A stretch of 64,000 bases of DNA from Planctomycetota bacterium (GTDB lineage: Bacteria > Planctomycetota > B15-G4): NCBI GenBank assembly GCA_029259715.1, contig JAJDEP010000019.1:124001-188000 (forward strand), given 5' to 3'. Of this stretch, positions 53,163-61,420 are shown piece by piece; positions within the stretch are counted from its first letter, which is position 1, and every line of letters begins with the position of its first letter. The position numbers and the translations under genes are program-made. The notes beneath the pieces were generated by a model, which saw only the letters and a program-made list of their open reading frames with translations, ran no database searches and was not told where the DNA came from.

Positions 53163-54008
53163 ATGGCCTCCGTCCACGACTTCGATCGCCGCTGGATCTT
53201 CCTCATCATGGGGTTGCTCGTGGTCGGGCTCGTCGCCGCCGGCATCTCGGCTCCGATGCCCGTCAGCGAGTACGTCGACAGCTACTTCGCGACGATCGAC
53301 AAGCTGCCAGAAGGCTCCATCGTGATGGTCTCGGCGGACTTCGACCCGGCCAGCGCCGCCGAGCTGCTGCCGATGTACACCGGCACCATCCATCACCTGC
53401 TGGCCAAGAAGATGCGCATCGTCAACGTGTGCACCTGGCCGGCCGCCCCGCCGTACACCGCGTCGCGCTTCGCCGAGATCGCGCCGATGTACGACGCCGT
53501 CTACGGAGAAGACTGGGTCGAGCTCGGCTTCCTGCCCGGCGACGACGTGGCCATGGGCACCATCGGCCAGTCGCTCCGGTCGGCCTACCCGCGCGAGACC
53601 AAGAACAACATGGCCTATGACGATGTGCCGCTGCTGCGCGACTGCGGCGACAGCATGGGCAACATCGAGCTGCTGATCACCATGTCGGCGGGCTACCCCG
53701 GCATCCTCGAGTGGATCGCCCAGGTGGGCGGCCGCTATGAGATCGAGCTGCTCGCCGGCACGACGGCGGTGCAGACGCCCGACCTGTTCGCGTTCTACCC
53801 GAGCCAACTCAGCGGCTTCCTCGGGGCGGCCACCGGCGCCACGCAATACCTGCAGCTCGTCGACGACGTGGCCATCGACGGCAGCGTCACCGCCGACAAG
53901 GAAACGCAGCAGTCGCGCATGCTGGTCCAGACCTGGGCCCACTACTTCATGATCCTGCTGATCATCGTGGGCAACGTGATCTACTTCACCGGACGGAAGT
54001 CCTCGTGA
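53163..54008 (+). CDS. Bitopic membrane protein with a large soluble domain
   Basis: 281 residues from ATG 53163. One helix at each end (RWIFLIMGLLVVGLVAAGIS near 10-29; YFMILLIIVGNVIYFTG near 258-275) flanks ~220 soluble residues, which contain PEGSIVMVSADFDPASAAELLPMYTG, a KNNMAYDDVPLLRDCGDSMGNIEL region and TAVQTPDLFAFYPSQLSGFLGAATGATQYLQL. The soluble part would lie between two membrane anchors on one side of the membrane. I do not recognise a family. Its stop overlaps the GTG of the next gene. Confidence 0.75.
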   Translation: MASVHDFDRRWIFLIMGLLVVGLVAAGISAPMPVSEYVDSYFATIDKLPEGSIVMVSADFDPASAAELLPMYTGTIHHLLAKKMRIVNVCTWPAAPPYTASRFAEIAPMYDAVYGEDWVELGFLPGDDVAMGTIGQSLRSAYPRETKNNMAYDDVPLLRDCGDSMGNIELLITMSAGYPGILEWIAQVGGRYEIELLAGTTAVQTPDLFAFYPSQLSGFLGAATGATQYLQLVDDVAIDGSVTADKETQQSRMLVQTWAHYFMILLIIVGNVIYFTGRKSS

Positions 54009-54958
54009 TGTTCCTCGCCCTGCAAGACGTCGCCAGCGCTCCCTGGTTCAGCCTCGACCTGACCGGCACGCCGGACATCTCCGGCGCCATCCTCTACTGC
54101 TTCTTCACGCTGGCCGTGTTCAGCTTCCTGTACAAGGACAACCCCTTCTACAAGCTGGCCGAGCACGTGTTCGTGGGGCTCGGCACCGCCTACTTCACCC
54201 TGCAGTACTACGACGAAGGCATCCTCCAGCCGGTCTACGAGTACCTGTTCGGCGAGGGTGGCGTGATCGAGAAGATGGAGACCAGCGGCATCGTGGAGAT
54301 CGGCGGCTACAGCGTCGACCCGGTCATGGCCCTCGTCTTCCGCGGCATCGCCGGCCTGCTGGCCGTGATGCTGGTCATGCGCCTGTTCGCGCCCAACTCG
54401 TGGATGCCGCGCCTGCCGCTCGCGGTCATGGTGGGCGTTTATGCCGCGCTGAAGATGACCGGCGAGACCCAGAGCAAGCTGGTGCTGTTCGTCGGGAACA
54501 TGTTCAAGGACCCCATCACCAACTCGAACCTGCTGTCGTGGAGCGAGCTCACGGCCCAGCCCAGCTGGCGCATCGAGAACTGGGAGGCCTTCTTCGTCTT
54601 CTCGAAGATCGTCTTCTTCGTCGGGCTGCTCTCGGCCTTGACCCACTTCATCTTCACCTACCGCCGCACCAAGGTCCTTGCGGGCATCTCCAAGGTCGGC
54701 GTGATCACCCTCATGATCACCTTCGGCGCCATGTTCGGCTTCACGGTGCTCGGCCGCATCGCCCTGCTCATCGAGCGGGTCGACGAGATGAAGAGCTACA
54801 CCGCCTCGGCGTATTCGCTGGGGCCGGCCCCAGCCGCCGGACAGGACCCGGGCGTGCTGTCGCTCATGCTCACGCCGCCCATCCTGATCTCCGTGATCAT
54901 CATCGCGGTGCTCGCCCTCGGGATCGGCATCAAGAAGGACGGGCGCGCCAACGCCTAG
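54005..54958 (+). CDS. Polytopic membrane protein ending the MutL-type operon
   Basis: 317 residues from GTG 54005 (GTGA overlap; ATG 54008 is an alternative). About six or seven helices can be read: AILYCFFTLAVFSFLY, HVFVGLGTAYFTLQYY, VMALVFRGIAGLLAVMLVMRLF, FFVFSKIVFFVGLLSALTHFIF, VGVITLMITFGAMFGFTVLGRIALLI and ILISVIIIAVLALGIGI. No family is recognised. It is the last gene of the operon and converges with the LmbE gene, with a hairpin between them. Confidence 0.75.
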   Translation: MMFLALQDVASAPWFSLDLTGTPDISGAILYCFFTLAVFSFLYKDNPFYKLAEHVFVGLGTAYFTLQYYDEGILQPVYEYLFGEGGVIEKMETSGIVEIGGYSVDPVMALVFRGIAGLLAVMLVMRLFAPNSWMPRLPLAVMVGVYAALKMTGETQSKLVLFVGNMFKDPITNSNLLSWSELTAQPSWRIENWEAFFVFSKIVFFVGLLSALTHFIFTYRRTKVLAGISKVGVITLMITFGAMFGFTVLGRIALLIERVDEMKSYTASAYSLGPAPAAGQDPGVLSLMLTPPILISVIIIAVLALGIGIKKDGRANA

Positions 54959-54993
54959 TCCGCGGGCCTCCGGCTCGACGACGCCCCGCCCGT

Positions 54994-55034
54994 AGTGATC
55001 ACCCCCGTTGCGATCGCCCGCCGGGGAGATCACT
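54994..55034. terminator. Stem-loop between the membrane operon and the LmbE gene
   Basis: AGTGATCACCCC (54994-55005) and GGGGAGATCACT (55023-55034) pair with one mismatch around a 17-base loop. It sits between convergent genes and reaches the LmbE stop codon, so it can serve both strands. Confidence 0.55.
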
Positions 55035-55837
55035 CAGCGTGGGGCGTCACCCCAGAGGCCGGCGACCCAGCCCGATGTCCAGGTCGTCATCCACGCGGCG
55101 ATGGCTCGTCCCGCCGCGTCGGCGGTCGCCCCGGCCGGCACGACCGTCGCCAGCTCGGTCAGGTCCACCAGGCGCTCGACAGCCTTGCGGCTCTCCTCGC
55201 CGGTGAGCTTGGAGAAAGCCGCCTGGGACATGTCGCGGCCGGCGATGCCCACGCCCAGGGCGCGGCCTTCCATCTGACTGCGGTGGGCCGCCAGCGCACG
55301 CGTCTTCTCCTTGCGCACGTCGCTGATGTCGATCTCCACCACGCCCGGCGCCAGCGGGAGCGCGTCCCACACGCCCCACCCCCACACCTGCGCGCTCTGG
55401 GAACGGGTTCCGCCGAGCAGGGCCGCCAGGAGGCAGGCCGCGTGGGTCGGGTGCCGTTCAAAGGGCGCCGGCACCAGCAGCAGGTCGATGGAGCCGGGCC
55501 CCACAGCCTCCGTCAGCTTCGCACCGGCGGCCGCTGGATCATCGCGCAGAGTCTCTGACGGGATGCGCAGGAAGCGCGGGGGCTGGGCGCCCAGGAGCGT
55601 ACACGCGGCGCTGCACTCGGCCTCGCGCCGCTCGACCGCGGCCGTGCCGTCGACGCCGCCGTCTCCGCGCCCCATGACCACCACCAGGACGTGGGCGCCG
55701 ACGTCGGCGAGTCGCCGCAGGGTCCCGCCGCAGCCCAGCACCTCGTCGTCGGGGTGGGGCGCCACCAGCAGGACGTGCTTGCCCGCCCACGCCTCGAGCG
55801 GGAACCGTACCGCCGCGCCTGCCCTCGATGCGTTGAT
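55034..55837 (-). CDS. LmbE-family N-acetylglucosaminyl deacetylase (GlcNAc-PI/BshB/MshB-like)
   Basis: About 267 residues if read from AUC at 55837. The zinc motif AxHPDDE is present in LLVAPHPDDEVLGCGGT, with the second His in HPTH. The family removes N-acetyl groups from GlcNAc conjugates. The only canonical start in frame is a GTG that would begin at the V of LLVAPHPDDE and delete the first beta strand. Upstream the frame stays open to the TAG of the neighbouring gene (55847-55849), with the same frame. An AUC codon at 55837 has AGGGGG at five-base spacing and would give a normal N-terminus. Start therefore uncertain. Confidence 0.8.
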   Translation of the reverse strand: MNASRAGAAVRFPLEAWAGKHVLLVAPHPDDEVLGCGGTLRRLADVGAHVLVVVMGRGDGGVDGTAAVERREAECSAACTLLGAQPPRFLRIPSETLRDDPAAAGAKLTEAVGPGSIDLLLVPAPFERHPTHAACLLAALLGGTRSQSAQVWGWGVWDALPLAPGVVEIDISDVRKEKTRALAAHRSQMEGRALGVGIAGRDMSQAAFSKLTGEESRKAVERLVDLTELATVVPAGATADAAGRAIAAWMTTWTSGWVAGLWGDAPR

Positions 55838-55846
55838 CGTCGCCCC

Positions 55847-58800
55847 CTAGGGAGCGCCGGGGAACGGGATGGCATTCGCCAGGTAGAAGCGCGTGTCGAG
55901 CGGCAGCAGCAGCGTGTCCACCAGCGGCAGGTGCAGCGGCACCGGCTCGGTCAGCAGGTCGGACACATTGGTGAGCGGGTAGTAGGTCACCGCGCCCTCG
56001 TTGGCGATGGCGAAGGGACCGATCGTGTTGAACCCGAAGGCCATCACCAGGGCCTGGGGCGCGCCGGTGGTGGGCGGCAGGAAGATGAAGCCACCGTCCA
56101 TCAGTCGACCCGGCGGGAACTCCGTGAGGAGTTGCCGCTCGAACAGGAAGTTGGTCAGGTCGACCACGAACGGCCGCTCGTTGTTCGTCAGCGGCGTCGC
56201 GTTCATGGATCGCGAGAAGGCCACCTGGGCTCCGAAGGCGTTGGGCGACAGGTTGCGCACGAGCGCGCCGGGGATGGTGGCGTTGGTGACCGCGAAGCTC
56301 ACGAAGGGCGCACCGGTGTTCAGGGCGTAGACGTTCTCCGCCCCGTTGCCCCCCAGCACCTGCGCCTTGTAGTAGACCATCCCCTCTTGAACGCCCTTGC
56401 CCTCGATGAAGCCCATGGTGTTGATGGACTCGATGGGGTGCTCGGCGCTGCCTTCGTCGACGAACAGGTCGGACACGAGGGCCCCGGAACCCAGCTCGCC
56501 GCCCGTCACGTCGAAGACGGCGAAGGTCGTGAGGTTCACGCCGATGATGTTGGTGACGACCGTGCCCTCGGGCTGGCTGCCCCCCGGGCCCACCTCTCCG
56601 CGCCGGATGTAGTAGACGAAGTTCCCGTCGCTCGACTGGAAGTACCCACCCGGCTCGAATGTACCCAGCGTCTCGAACGCTGTCCCACCCAGCTGGGTCA
56701 GGTTGGTGAGCTCGTCGTTCACGATGTCGTAGCGGAAGATGTCCATGGCGCCGGAGACGTCCACTCCGACGGCCGCGTGCTCCGCCAGCGGGTCGTTGTA
56801 GGTCTGTCGGCCCATGAGGAAGACCAGGTCGTCCTCGCCCGCGAAGACCATGCCCATCACCGCCCGAGCGGTCTGCAGAGGACCGCCGATGGGTCCTTCC
56901 CGGAACTTTCCGTCCACCAGGCTCTGGCCGACGTTGAGCACCTTGCCGAAGTCGATGCCATCCGTCCTCGCGACCTGGATCCAATCGGTGCCGCTGTTGC
57001 CGATGGCCAACACGGCGATGCGGGTTCCGCCCGGCGAGAAGGCCATCTTCCCGCCCTGACCGTGCCCGCCCGGAACCGCGCCGCGAATCGCCACGTCGGA
57101 GAGTTGACCGGCGCTCTCGCTGGTGTCCCGGTGTCCGGTGGCATTGACCAGCACGTGGCTCACCGTGGTCACGCCGCCGACAACGGGGGAGGTCGCCGAC
57201 TTGACGACGAAGACATCCTCCTTCGACAGCGCATGCCCGCCGACGACGATCGCCTGCCGAGACTCGGAATCGACCAGGACGGCGGGATCGAAGCGGATGA
57301 TGTCCTCTTCGAAGCCGGTCTGGCCGAAGTCGCCGAGCATCAGTGGCGTCGGCTGCACGGGCGCGGGCTTGCCGCTGGACGGCGACACGAGCGGAACGGC
57401 CACGTAGTCCCGCACGATTGCTTCTTCCCGCGGGTTCGACGCCTCGAAGGCGAGGTACGACTGCGGGTCGTCCGGGTCCGTAGCGTTGTTGTTGCCGGCC
57501 GCCGGGAACAGGTTCTGCTGGAACTTGTAGCCGAGGCCGATGTAGGCCACGTAGTTGTCGGGGTCCTCGCCGATGATGAACGACGCCTGGGGGATGACCT
57601 TCCGACTGCGGATGAAGCGGGTCCCGCCCCCGGTGGGACTGGGGAACAGCTCGTAGGTCAGCTGCCATGTCTCCTCGCCCGTCGGCCCCCAGACTTCACC
57701 GTCGAGGCGCATCGCCCAGAGCTGGTCCGCGTCGTGGTCCCAATTGAAATTGCCGTCTGGCGGCCTCAGCGTGGCGATCATGCTGCGGCCGTCGGGCGCA
57801 ATCATGACCCAGGGCGACCAGCGTCCCACGGCCGGATTGCGCGCCGACCCTTCGATGAAGCGCCAGACGTTGGTCACGCGATCGAGGACAAGGAAACCCT
57901 GGGAGTCGTTGAGCGTGTTCTCGAACAGGAACACATCGAGATCCAGGGTGACCTCCCCATCCGCACCCTCCGGCGTGAAGCTGAAGGCCGGGATGACCAC
58001 ATGCGGCATGTCGCGATTGCTCGCGTCGAGAGCCACGCGTTCGCGCGACTTCGCGGCGGGGCTCGTGACCATGCTGAAGTCACCCAGCGCGATGTCGCCG
58101 GGGATGTGGTGGGCCTGGGTTCCGGCGAGGATGCCCTTCGTACCCTCGGCGAGGCGCTCCAGGCCCGAAAAGCTGGTCGCGGTGATGTCTTCGTAGAAGA
58201 CCACTTCGACGTTGGGACCCGACGTCCCCGAGCCCACCTTGTTCGCCCAGTGGTTCCGCGAGGTGGGCGCCGAGGTCCCGGCCGGATCCGCGTCGAGCGT
58301 GACCGAGAGCCGTCCTCGCTTCGGAAAGAACTCGGTGGAGTCGACCGCGAACGTGGTGTCGCCGACCTGGTTGTATTCCTGGGTCAGGCGCGCGATGGGT
58401 CGGGCCAGAGGATTCATCGGCCAATCGGGCCGGTTCGGCAGGATGTCGAGGAACTCGAACACGCCCAGGCCCGTGCCCGGATCGAAGGGTTCGGGCATCG
58501 GCGGCAGCATCGTCCCGAAGGGCAGCAACTCCTTGCCCTCCTCCGGCGTGACGTCGATGACGCCGAGATCCTTCATTCGCCCCGGCTGCCCGGGCTGGTT
58601 CAACGCGAAAGCGTAGGACACGTTGAAGCCGGGCACCGTGAAGCTGATCGTCACCCCGTTGGACAGGTGCGTGTTGGGCGCGTTGTTGGGGTCGAGGATG
58701 ATGCCCTGGACGAATGCGTCGCCGGCGTAGATGCCGGTGGGCACGTTGAAGGTCGCTGTCCCCGCGCCCGTCGCGTCGAGCATCGGCGGAGAGAAGAAGA

Positions 58801-59152
58801 ACACGTTGAAGGGGGCCGCCGTGAACAGCGGCGGGTCGCCGGGCAGGCCGCAGAAGTCGGTGGTCGAGGTGCCGGTCTGGAAGGGCGAAAGCAACATCGC
58901 CCAGATCACATTGGTGGGATCACCGACCGCCTCGTACTGGAGGTCGAGCTCGATCACCTGTCCGCCGAAGATGGACAGCGTGGACGAGCTGTCGAAGGGG
59001 TCGCCCGGCGCCGGCGCCGACTGCCCCATGCCGTCGCGGAAGGTCATGCGGGGGAAGGCGCCCACCTGCTGCACGCCCTCGCACTGGGCCGCGGCCGTCG
59101 AGGTCAGGCTGCCGAGGAGCAGCGACAGCAGGATCAAGAGCAATGGGCGCAT
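55847..59152 (-). CDS. Very large secreted protein with beta-propeller-like segments
   Basis: 1,101 residues from ATG 59152, which has TAGACT seven bases upstream and no Shine-Dalgarno. Signal peptide RPLLLILLSLLLGSLTSTAAA, then a mature protein that is mostly beta-type. Two stretches look like TolB/WD40 propeller blades: KMAFSPGGTRIAVLAIGNSG and FQSSDGNFVYYIRRGE, and DIFRYDIVNDELTNLTQLGG is also blade-like. No catalytic or binding family is recognised for the rest. It is exported, so a surface or extracellular role is likely. LmbE is directly downstream in the same reading frame after one TAG. Confidence 0.78.
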   Translation of the reverse strand: MRPLLLILLSLLLGSLTSTAAAQCEGVQQVGAFPRMTFRDGMGQSAPAPGDPFDSSSTLSIFGGQVIELDLQYEAVGDPTNVIWAMLLSPFQTGTSTTDFCGLPGDPPLFTAAPFNVFFFSPPMLDATGAGTATFNVPTGIYAGDAFVQGIILDPNNAPNTHLSNGVTISFTVPGFNVSYAFALNQPGQPGRMKDLGVIDVTPEEGKELLPFGTMLPPMPEPFDPGTGLGVFEFLDILPNRPDWPMNPLARPIARLTQEYNQVGDTTFAVDSTEFFPKRGRLSVTLDADPAGTSAPTSRNHWANKVGSGTSGPNVEVVFYEDITATSFSGLERLAEGTKGILAGTQAHHIPGDIALGDFSMVTSPAAKSRERVALDASNRDMPHVVIPAFSFTPEGADGEVTLDLDVFLFENTLNDSQGFLVLDRVTNVWRFIEGSARNPAVGRWSPWVMIAPDGRSMIATLRPPDGNFNWDHDADQLWAMRLDGEVWGPTGEETWQLTYELFPSPTGGGTRFIRSRKVIPQASFIIGEDPDNYVAYIGLGYKFQQNLFPAAGNNNATDPDDPQSYLAFEASNPREEAIVRDYVAVPLVSPSSGKPAPVQPTPLMLGDFGQTGFEEDIIRFDPAVLVDSESRQAIVVGGHALSKEDVFVVKSATSPVVGGVTTVSHVLVNATGHRDTSESAGQLSDVAIRGAVPGGHGQGGKMAFSPGGTRIAVLAIGNSGTDWIQVARTDGIDFGKVLNVGQSLVDGKFREGPIGGPLQTARAVMGMVFAGEDDLVFLMGRQTYNDPLAEHAAVGVDVSGAMDIFRYDIVNDELTNLTQLGGTAFETLGTFEPGGYFQSSDGNFVYYIRRGEVGPGGSQPEGTVVTNIIGVNLTTFAVFDVTGGELGSGALVSDLFVDEGSAEHPIESINTMGFIEGKGVQEGMVYYKAQVLGGNGAENVYALNTGAPFVSFAVTNATIPGALVRNLSPNAFGAQVAFSRSMNATPLTNNERPFVVDLTNFLFERQLLTEFPPGRLMDGGFIFLPPTTGAPQALVMAFGFNTIGPFAIANEGAVTYYPLTNVSDLLTEPVPLHLPLVDTLLLPLDTRFYLANAIPFPGAP

Positions 59153-59159
59153 TTCGGCG

Positions 59160-59165
59160 AGTCTA
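59160..59165 (-). promoter_or_regulatory. -10-like TAGACT before the propeller-protein gene
   Basis: TAGACT on the minus strand ends seven bases before ATG 59152; candidate leaderless start. Confidence 0.4.
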
Positions 59166-59367
59166 TCCGATGGGCTTTCGGAGGGCAGCGGCCGCCCACC
59201 GCTCCCCCCCGGTTTCGGGGTCTCCTGGGGACGGAGAGGCCGGCGGGAGGCTGACAACGGCGGGCCGTTCGGGCGGGTCGATGGTCCCGGGGTTCGGGGC
59301 CGCCGGATCCGGGTCGCGTCACCCTGATCTAGGGCCCGCGCAGGGCAGCGTGACAGGCTCGACTCGT

Positions 59368-59385
59368 GCCCGGACTCCCCCGGGC
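59368..59385 (-). terminator. Stem-loop downstream of dxs
   Basis: GCCCGG, a six-base loop, then CCGGGC, about 36 bases past the dxs stop in the direction of transcription. The rest of the 59166-59420 gap shows only GC-rich sequence. Confidence 0.45.
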
Positions 59386-59420
59386 CGCGGGCCCCGCGAG
59401 CGGACCCACCTTCGCCGGGG

Positions 59421-61337
59421 TCAGAGCGCCGAGGCGCCCACCGGAGTGCCGATGGTCTGCATGATGCGTGCCGCCACGGCCGGAGCCGTGAGGCCCAGGC
59501 GCACGATCAGGTCGGCCCGCGTGCCGTGCTCGACGAACTGGTCGGGGACGCCGATCTGCAAGGTGGCCGGGATCGGTGTCCCGCGGGCTGCCAGCTCTTC
59601 GAGCACCGCGGCGCCGAATCCACCCCGCACGCTGTGCTCCTCGAGGGTCACCAGCAGTCGGGCCGGGCCGATCACCCGGGCGATGGTCTCGCCGTCCACC
59701 GGCTTGGCGAAGCGGGCGTTGACCACAGCCGCTTCCACGCCTTGCTCGGCCAGCAGGGCAGCGGCCGCCTCGGCCACGGGCACCATGGTGCCGTAGGCCA
59801 CCAAGGCCACGTCCTCGCCCTTGCGCACTGTCACCGCCCGCCCCCGCTCGATGGGCGCCATCGGGCCCGTCGCTGCCGGAGCCGCGTCGCGGGGATAGCG
59901 GATCCCCACGACGCCGTTCTGGTTGCAGGCCCAGGCGAGCATGACCTCCAGCTCCTCGGCCGAGGCCGGAGCCAGCAACGTCGTGTTGGGCAGGGTGCGC
60001 AGATAGGCGATGTCGAACAGCCCGTGGTGCGTGGCGCCGTCGTCCACGAGGCCGGCGCGATCCATGGCCAGCACGCAGGGTGCGTCCTGGATGGCCAGCT
60101 CCTGGAAGACCATGTCGTAGCCGCGCTGCAGGAAGGTCGAGTAGATCGCGACCACCGGGTGCTTGGCCCCCTTGGCGAGACCGCCGGCGAAGGCCACGGC
60201 GTGCTGCTCGCAGATGCCGACGTCGTACAGGCGATCACCCAGCTGGTCGGCGATGCGGCTCAGGCCCGTCCCGTCGGGCATGGCGGCCGTGACGGCCACC
60301 AGGTCCTCGCGCTCGCCCGCGAGCACGGCGAGGGCGTCGGCGAACACGTTCGTGTAGGCAGGACGTGCGGGCGGCTTGGCTCCGGCCGGCGGGTCGGCCT
60401 CTCCGCTGTGGTCGGGCTTGCGCACCGGTGCAGGAGTCGGTTTGACACCGTGCAGCTTGCTCGGGTCGGAGTGCTCGTCGGCGTGCCCGGCCCCCTTACG
60501 GGTGAGCAGGTGCAGCAGCGTGAGCCCCGGGCGCGCCTTGAAGTCGGACAGCGAGTGGACGAGGCGTGGCAGGTCGTGCCCGTCCATGGGGCCGAAGTAG
60601 TCGAAACCCAGCTCCTGGAAGACGTTTCCGGGCGCCACGGTCGAGCGCAGCACGTCCAGGCTCTCCTGCAGCGAGCGCTCCATCTTCTCGCCCACCAGCG
60701 GGATGTGCTTGATCAGCTCGTGCAGCTCGCGCTTGGCTCCCGTGTACAACGGCCCCGTACGGAGCCGGCTGAAGTAACGGGTCATGGCGCCCACCGTCTT
60801 GCTGATGGACATCTCGTTGTCGTTGAGGATCACCAGCAGGTTGGCGCCGGTCTCGCTCGCGTGGTTCATGGCCTCGAAGGCCACGCCCGCACCGAAACCC
60901 GCATCACCGATGACGGCCACGGTGCGGCGGTCGTTCCCGGCCAGCTTGTCGGCGACGGCCAACCCCAGGGCGAGCGAGATGGACGTACCGGCGTGGCCGG
61001 TGTGGAACAGGTCGTAGTCGCTCTCGTCCGGGTGCGGGAAGCCGCACAGCCCGTCGGTCATGCGCATGGTGCGCATGCGGTCCTTGCGACCGGTGAGCAT
61101 CTTGTGCGGGTAGCACTGGTGGCCCACATCGAAGACCAGCCGGTCGCGGCTCAGGTCGAAGACGTAGTGCAGCGCGATGGTGAGCTCGAGGACACCCAGC
61201 CCCGAGCCCATGTGGCCGCCGGTCTCGGTGATGGCATCGATCATGTCGAGCCGCATCTCCTCCGCCAGGGCGGGGAGGTCCTCGGCCCGCAGACGACGCA
61301 GGTCTTCGGGCGAGTTGATGTGCTCGTAGATGCTCAT
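59421..61337 (-). CDS. dxs: 1-deoxy-D-xylulose-5-phosphate synthase
   Basis: 638 residues. It has the Dxs/transketolase layout: VFDVGHQCYPHK (active-site His73), FHTGHAGTSIS, the thiamine-diphosphate motif in VAVIGDAGFGAG (144-151) with NDN at 172-174, GPMDGHD, and the central DVGICEQHAVAFAGGLAKG with the catalytic Glu. The ThDP motif is GDA rather than GDG. It condenses pyruvate and glyceraldehyde-3-phosphate to DXP, the first step of the MEP isoprenoid pathway. It lies 83 bases after ispA, with a TATCAT -10-like hexamer (61401-61406, minus strand) in the gap, so it may have its own promoter. It resembles planctomycete Dxs in sequence. Confidence 0.95.
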   Translation of the reverse strand: MSIYEHINSPEDLRRLRAEDLPALAEEMRLDMIDAITETGGHMGSGLGVLELTIALHYVFDLSRDRLVFDVGHQCYPHKMLTGRKDRMRTMRMTDGLCGFPHPDESDYDLFHTGHAGTSISLALGLAVADKLAGNDRRTVAVIGDAGFGAGVAFEAMNHASETGANLLVILNDNEMSISKTVGAMTRYFSRLRTGPLYTGAKRELHELIKHIPLVGEKMERSLQESLDVLRSTVAPGNVFQELGFDYFGPMDGHDLPRLVHSLSDFKARPGLTLLHLLTRKGAGHADEHSDPSKLHGVKPTPAPVRKPDHSGEADPPAGAKPPARPAYTNVFADALAVLAGEREDLVAVTAAMPDGTGLSRIADQLGDRLYDVGICEQHAVAFAGGLAKGAKHPVVAIYSTFLQRGYDMVFQELAIQDAPCVLAMDRAGLVDDGATHHGLFDIAYLRTLPNTTLLAPASAEELEVMLAWACNQNGVVGIRYPRDAAPAATGPMAPIERGRAVTVRKGEDVALVAYGTMVPVAEAAAALLAEQGVEAAVVNARFAKPVDGETIARVIGPARLLVTLEEHSVRGGFGAAVLEELAARGTPIPATLQIGVPDQFVEHGTRADLIVRLGLTAPAVAARIMQTIGTPVGASAL

Positions 61338-61420
61338 GAGGTGGTGCCCGGATCCGGGGCCGGAGAGGCGAGGCTCGGGAGGACGGATCGGAGCCGCCGC
61401 ATGATAGCCCGAACGGGTGC

